Source: Pseudomonadota bacterium (GTDB taxonomy: Bacteria > Pseudomonadota > Alphaproteobacteria > Rhizobiales > Devosiaceae). From it: a stretch of DNA of 8,437 bases. Under the pieces are notes generated by a model. It saw nothing but the letters and a program-made list of their open reading frames with translations. It made no database searches and was not told the DNA's origin. Numbering within the stretch: the stretch's first letter is position 1; each line of letters opens with the position of its first letter. Below, in pieces: positions 6,234 through 8,437 of the stretch. Position numbers and translations under genes: made by a program. The DNA is taken from positions 1 through 8,437 of the forward strand of contig JAEYXQ010000087.1 of assembly GCA_023431205.1 (NCBI GenBank). Direction: 5' to 3'.

Positions 6234-6262
6234 ACAAAAAAGGCCGCCTCGAGGGCGGCCTT
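6234..6262 (-). terminator. Rho-independent terminator of the cold-shock gene
   Basis: AAGGCCGCC (6240-6248) and GGCGGCCTT (6254-6262) form a 9-bp stem with a 5-base loop. On the minus strand it is followed by TTTTTT (complement of the A-run 6236-6241, partly in the stem). It lies between converging genes and may also stop the cyclase transcript. Confidence 0.85.
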
Positions 6263-6285
6263 CGGATTTGGTCTGAAGCCGAAGC

Positions 6286-6501
6286 TTACTTGACCAGCAT
6301 GAGGTTGATCGCCGACTCGCGACCGTCGCGACCGGTCTCGACCTCGTAGGTGACCTTGTCGTTCTCATAGAGGCCGTCGACGCCCGAGCGCTGGACAGCC
6401 GAGATGTGCACGAAATGGTCCTTGCCACCATTGTCAGGGGTGATGAAACCAAAACCCTTGGTGGTGTTGAAGAACTTGACGGTACCGTTGATGGTGGCCA
6501 T
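6286..6501 (-). CDS. cspA: Cold-shock domain protein, CspA family
   Basis: A 71-residue single cold-shock-domain protein, a cytoplasmic RNA/ssDNA-binding chaperone. It begins MATINGTVKFFN (alphaproteobacterial style, F for the usual W). RNP1 is KGFGFI (15-20) and RNP2 is HFVHIS (29-34), followed by GLYENDKVTYEVE and a final INLMLVK. Length is typical. The open frame runs back to 6585, but the ATG at 6501 starts the canonical N-terminus and has AAGGA 8 bases upstream. The gene has a long leader, common for this family, and its own terminator at 6234-6262. It is convergent with the cyclase gene. Several Csp paralogues are usual in such genomes, so cspA is a family label. Cold induction cannot be judged from sequence. 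Confidence 0.95.
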   Translation of the reverse strand: MATINGTVKFFNTTKGFGFITPDNGGKDHFVHISAVQRSGVDGLYENDKVTYEVETGRDGRESAINLMLVK

Positions 6502-6772
6502 GGGGATATTCCTTGAAGCTCGGAGCCGAAGCGAACGAGCGGTTTCCCTCCGCGACATGCAGGAGGGGACTACAAACGTTCGCAAATAGATCAGTGAGCC
6601 AAGGACCGGAAATGACCGGCAGCGGCAGCCGACTTAGGCTGAAAACGTATGCGGACTGTATGACAGCCGAAAGTGTTCGGAACAAGGCCTAATCGTAAGA
6701 CGCCGCTCAGTCCGCTTTTCGGCCGTCTCTCACCGGGGCGGGATTTTGCGTCCACAGCCTGCGCAATCCCCC
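6502..6772. other. Long leader and intergenic region between cspA and the tRNA-Val genes
   Basis: No credible gene on either strand; open frames here lack family sense. The minus-strand part next to cspA is its probable 5' leader, containing a possible small stem GCTCG/CGAGC near 6517-6540. GCGGACTG (6651-6658) and CAGTCCGC (6708-6715) are inverted 8-bp arms 49 bases apart; GCCGAAA (6666-6672) and TTTCGGC (6717-6723) are a second, interleaved pair. I could not pick a convincing cspA promoter. Confidence 0.4.
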
Positions 6773-6802
6773 TTGACCCCCGCCGCGGTTTCATGGTCTA
6801 TC
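6773..6802 (+). promoter_or_regulatory. Promoter of the tRNA-Val pair
   Basis: TTGACC (6773-6778) and TCTATC (6797-6802) are 18 bases apart, placing the transcript start near 6810, about 30 bases before the first tRNA. The second tRNA has only a 25-base gap in front, so both are probably one transcript. Confidence 0.5.
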
Positions 6803-6841
6803 CCGCCACCGAAGCGGGTTGCCCGCTTCTCCCGGAGAGAT

Positions 6842-6916
<75 letters not shown>

Positions 6917-6941
6917 TCTCTCTTTTCCCTGCCTCGGCAGC

Positions 6942-7016
6942 GGGTGCGTAGCTCAGCGGGAGAGCACTGCCTTCACACGGCAGGGGTCACAGGTTCAATC
7001 CCTGTCGCACCCACCA
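6942..7016 (+). tRNA. tRNA-Val (anticodon CAC)
   Basis: A 75-base cloverleaf with encoded CCA. The acceptor GGGTGCG pairs with CGCACCC, the D-arm matches the previous tRNA exactly, the anticodon arm CTGCC/GGCAG encloses TTCACAC, giving anticodon CAC (Val codon GUG), and the T-arm ACAGG/CCTGT encloses TTCAATC. The 25-base spacer from the first tRNA holds a T-run and a small CTGCC/GGCAG stem that may help processing. No clear terminator follows. Confidence 0.97.
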
Positions 7017-7063
7017 TCCAACTTCCCAATTGGTGGTGACGTCCAGCAGCGAGCCTCGTCGGC

Positions 7064-7270
7064 TTAGCGCTCGATCGGCTTTATGTAGAGCCGGACCATG
7101 TTCTTGCTCACCGACGTCGTCCAGTAGACCTTCGCCACCAGGTCGCGCCGGTGCCCGCTGCGATAGACAGGCATGCCCAGCACCTGGCGCGCAGCCTCCT
7201 CGGGCGACCCAGCCTCGACCGCCATCCCGGCAGTGGTCGCGTCCCGCAGGTCGATCACTTGGAAGATCAT
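7064..7270 (-). CDS. Conserved hypothetical protein, 68 residues
   Basis: A small basic protein of unknown function. It reads MIFQVIDLRDATTAGMAVEAGSP at the start, then EEAARQVLG, then RSGHRRDLVAKVYW and NMVRLYIKP at the end. The alternation of short strands and a helix suggests a compact alpha/beta fold. There is no membrane segment, cysteine or known motif. The frame is open to an ATG at 7360, giving 98 residues, but those extra 30 residues cross a heavily structured stretch and look non-native. The ATG at 7270, with a weak AGG 6 bases upstream, is preferred. It lies 142 bases downstream of the GlsB-like gene on the same strand. Protein-like patterning supports a real gene; the start is less sure. 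Confidence 0.65.
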   Translation of the reverse strand: MIFQVIDLRDATTAGMAVEAGSPEEAARQVLGMPVYRSGHRRDLVAKVYWTTSVSKNMVRLYIKPIER

Positions 7271-7289
7271 CGCTTGCCTATCGAGGGAA

Positions 7290-7314
7290 GGCGCGGCTGC
7301 GCCGTTTTCGGCGC
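7290..7314. other. Two mutually exclusive hairpins in the leader of the 68-residue protein gene
   Basis: GCGCCG (7299-7304) and CGGCGC (7309-7314) form a perfect 6-bp stem with a TTTT loop (AAAA on the minus strand). GGCGC (7290-7294) can instead pair with GCGCC (7299-7303). The two stems share bases, and lie 20-44 bases before the minus-strand ATG at 7270, so they could compete in that mRNA leader. In GC-rich DNA this may be chance. Confidence 0.3.
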
Positions 7315-7342
7315 CGTGGTCGCGGCCCAGCACGGAATCAGG

Positions 7343-7394
7343 CACGCTCCTTGTGGGCATGCCGCCCCGGCAGCGGCGACGCCGCCGGAGCGTG
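7343..7394. other. Three-stem inverted-repeat structure between glsB-like and 68-residue genes
   Basis: Outer arms CACGCTCC (7343-7350) and GGAGCGTG (7387-7394) pair perfectly over 8 bp. Inside are GGGC/GCCC (7355-7358 with 7364-7367) and GCGGC/GCCGC (7373-7377 with 7381-7385). Together they fit a small three-way junction on either strand. No T-tract follows on either side, so it is not an obvious intrinsic terminator. It may be a structured leader or trailer, a small RNA, or a composition effect. Confidence 0.35.
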
Positions 7395-7412
7395 TGTTGA
7401 TGGTGTCTTGGC

Positions 7413-7673
7413 TTACGCCCTGCGGCCCGTCACTGCCCTGGCGATCAGGATCAGGATGCAGGCGCCGATGAAGCCGGCAATCAGGTAGCCGATCCAGCCG
7501 CCGAACGAGATACCGAGCAGCCCGAGCAGCAGGCTCGCCACGATCGCACCCACGATGCCGAGGATGATGTTCATGAGCACGCCGTTGTTCGTGTTCATGA
7601 CCTTGCCGGCAAGCCAACCGGCCAGGCCACCGATGATGATGGCCGCAATCCAACCTACGCCGTCGAAACCCAT
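7413..7673 (-). CDS. GlsB/YeaQ/YmgE family stress-response membrane protein
   Basis: An 86-residue inner-membrane protein of the transglycosylase-associated (YeaQ/YmgE/GlsB) family. Such genes are often stress-induced in other bacteria; no enzyme activity is established. Three glycine-rich helices are visible (about 6-24, 33-53 and 58-80). Family phrases are GWIAAIIIGGLAGWLAGKVM, then a short NTNNGVLMNIILGIVGAIV segment, and GWIGYLIAGFIGACILI, ending in a basic tail RAVTGRRA. Length is typical. The ATG at 7673 is supported by an excellent GGAGGAGGAA ribosome site on the minus strand. It lies 49 bases downstream of cpdR on the same strand, separated by a hairpin, so co-transcription is possible but uncertain. 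Confidence 0.92.
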   Translation of the reverse strand: MGFDGVGWIAAIIIGGLAGWLAGKVMNTNNGVLMNIILGIVGAIVASLLLGLLGISFGGWIGYLIAGFIGACILILIARAVTGRRA

Positions 7674-7693
7674 CGCTTCCTCCTCCGAATGAA

Positions 7694-7710
7694 GGGCCCG
7701 GGATGGGCCC
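7694..7710 (-). terminator. Possible terminator or attenuator between cpdR and the GlsB-like gene
   Basis: GGGCCC occurs at 7694-7699 and 7705-7710, forming a 6-bp stem with a 5-base loop. On the minus strand TTCATTC follows, a weak T-tract. It lies 12 bases past the cpdR stop and 20 bases before the next ATG, so it could reduce read-through into the GlsB-like gene. Confidence 0.4.
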
Positions 7711-7722
7711 CGCGATAGCTCG

Positions 7723-8082
7723 TTACGCTGCGAGTAGTCGCTCCACCTCGTTCACCAGGTCGCGCAGGTGGAACGGCTTGGACAGCACCGACGCCTCCTT
7801 GGGCGCGTCGCTGTCGGGGTTGAGGGCTACGGCGGCAAAGCCGGTGATGAACATGACCTTGAGGTCCGGATCGAGTTCGGTGGCGCGGCGGGCCAGTTCG
7901 ATGCCGTCCATTTCCGGCATGACGATGTCGCTCAGCAGGAGCGAGAACGGCTCCTCGCGCAGCCGCTCATAGGCGGACAGGCCGTTGTCGAACGAAACCA
8001 CCTCGTAGCCGGCGTTCTTGAGGGCCCGGGTGAGGAAGCTGCGCATGTCGTTGTCGTCTTCTGCGAGCAGGATTCGCTTCAT
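7723..8082 (-). CDS. cpdR: Single-domain response regulator CpdR
   Basis: A 119-residue receiver-only response regulator. In Caulobacter, unphosphorylated CpdR primes the ClpXP protease at the cell pole to degrade cell-cycle factors, and the CckA-ChpT phosphorelay switches it off. All receiver residues are visible: acidic pair D9/D10, phospho-acceptor D52 (LLLSDIVMPEMDG), switch T80 (MFITGFAAVALNPDS) and K102 (LSKPFHLRDLVNEVE). The LSKPFHLRDLVNEVE tail and NPDSDAP loop are CpdR-specific as opposed to general CheY-like wording. It ends in Ala-Ala; a terminal AA has been linked to ClpXP turnover of Caulobacter CpdR. The ATG at 8082 has GGAG 6 bases upstream. It is divergent from an N-formylglutamate amidohydrolase gene and has a CtrA-like box in its promoter region. 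Confidence 0.95.
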   Translation of the reverse strand: MKRILLAEDDNDMRSFLTRALKNAGYEVVSFDNGLSAYERLREEPFSLLLSDIVMPEMDGIELARRATELDPDLKVMFITGFAAVALNPDSDAPKEASVLSKPFHLRDLVNEVERLLAA

Positions 8083-8115
8083 CGAGGTCTCCGGACGCCT
8101 TCTGGCAGGCAGGTG

Positions 8116-8147
8116 ATTCTACCGCGTCATGTTTAAGCGAAGTTTGC
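8116..8147 (-). promoter_or_regulatory. cpdR promoter with CtrA-like box
   Basis: TTAA-N7-TTGC (8133-8147, plus strand) differs at two bases from the CtrA consensus TTAA-N7-TTAA. On the minus strand TAGAAT (8121-8116) is a good -10, and the -35 position (about 8139-8144) falls inside the box, the usual layout of CtrA-activated promoters. The inferred start is about 30 bases upstream of the cpdR ATG. No good standard -35 is present. Confidence 0.4.
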
Positions 8148-8276
8148 GGCGGTGCAACCAGCCGCCCTGCGCCCGGTTGTCTCCCGCAGGTGCTGGACAA
8201 CGCTCGGTCAAAGGGCGACAGTGCTGAGGCAAATCACTCTGGTGCCGCCCTTTGCGCCGGTTTGGGGGAGACCAAT

Positions 8277-8437
8277 TTGCGGTCCGACTATTGGGATCAA
8301 CCGGCCTTCGAGACAATCCGCCCCAGGCGGCTGCTCTCCCCGGTTGTGTTCAACTCACCACACTCCGGCCGCGTCTACCCCGAACGCTTCCTCGCCATGA
8401 CCCGGCTCGACAAGCTGTCGATTCGCCAGTCCGAGGA
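8277..8437 (+). CDS. N-formylglutamate amidohydrolase family protein (5' part only)
   Basis: The first 53 codons of a gene that continues past the window. Reading from TTG at 8277 gives LRSDYWDQPAFETIRP, then RRLLSPVVFNSPHSGRVYP and RLDKLSIRQSE. VVFNSPHSGRVYP is the N-terminal signature of the N-formylglutamate amidohydrolase family (PF05013), and the IRQSE segment normally leads into the conserved acidic position. Family enzymes hydrolyse N-formyl-glutamate or similar N-acyl amino acids, as in histidine breakdown. The TTG start is chosen because GGGGGAG (8264-8270) sits 6 bases upstream. The frame is open further back, and a GTG at 8190 is the alternative. It is divergent from cpdR, a pairing I recall from other Hyphomicrobiales. 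Whether it works in histidine use or elsewhere cannot be told from this fragment. Confidence 0.88.
   Translation, partial: MRSDYWDQPAFETIRPRRLLSPVVFNSPHSGRVYPERFLAMTRLDKLSIRQSE

Noticed and set aside
5366..6235. A 289-residue open frame on the minus strand
   Set aside because: It is antisense to the clear GGDEF cyclase and reads as low-complexity sequence with no recognisable motif.
6502..6585. N-terminal extension of the cold-shock protein
   Set aside because: The extra 28 residues are arginine-rich and absent from the family; a ribosome site precedes the ATG at 6501.
7017..7063. Terminator after the tRNA pair
   Set aside because: The CCAA/TTGG pairing here is short, would involve the tRNA 3' end, and has no T-tract.

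Overview
The window is a GC-rich stretch of an alphaproteobacterial chromosome, most likely Hyphomicrobiales and possibly Devosia-like. The assignment rests on a textbook CpdR receiver protein, the neighbouring N-formylglutamate amidohydrolase, an alphaproteobacterial-type cold-shock protein (VKFFN in place of VKWFN) and GC-rich codon use throughout. The genus is a guess from protein style; no marker gene such as 16S rRNA is present. I see no prophage, insertion sequence, CRISPR array or defence island. This is mostly core-type housekeeping and stress or regulatory sequence.

Layout. Bases 1-109 are a C/G-rich leader. hrpB, a DEAH-box helicase, fills 110-2554 (+). A pair of inverted palindromes at 2571-2654 separates it from msrB (-, 2674-3078) and also supplies msrB's terminator. 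msrB is divergent from an FMN-binding PPOX-family protein (+, 3171-3785). Converging on that gene is a one-base-overlapping pair of small YdcZ/DUF606-type DMT membrane proteins (-, 3795-4223 and 4223-4702). Their positive charges predict opposite membrane orientations. A FadR/GntR-like operator lies just upstream of the pair.

From 4703 to 6217 a leader with direct repeats and a palindrome precedes a small acidic conserved hypothetical protein (4909-5217). An intrinsic terminator follows, then a membrane-anchored diguanylate cyclase (5456-6217). A minus-strand terminator with a run of T residues ends the cold-shock gene (-, 6286-6501). Its long leader runs back toward the promoter of two tandem tRNA-Val genes, anticodons GAC and CAC (+, 6842-7016).

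The last part carries minus-strand genes: a 68-residue hypothetical protein, a GlsB/YeaQ-type three-helix membrane protein and cpdR. Between the first two is an unusually structured gap. Divergent from cpdR, the window ends inside an N-formylglutamate amidohydrolase gene, read here from a TTG at 8277. CpdR is the cell-cycle adaptor for ClpXP. A near-consensus CtrA box overlaps its likely promoter.

The most useful leads are the antiparallel transporter pair with its operator, the palindrome/direct-repeat leader of the 102-residue protein, the CtrA-like box at cpdR, and the three-stem element at 7343-7394. None is a clearly new system, and all rest on reading by eye.
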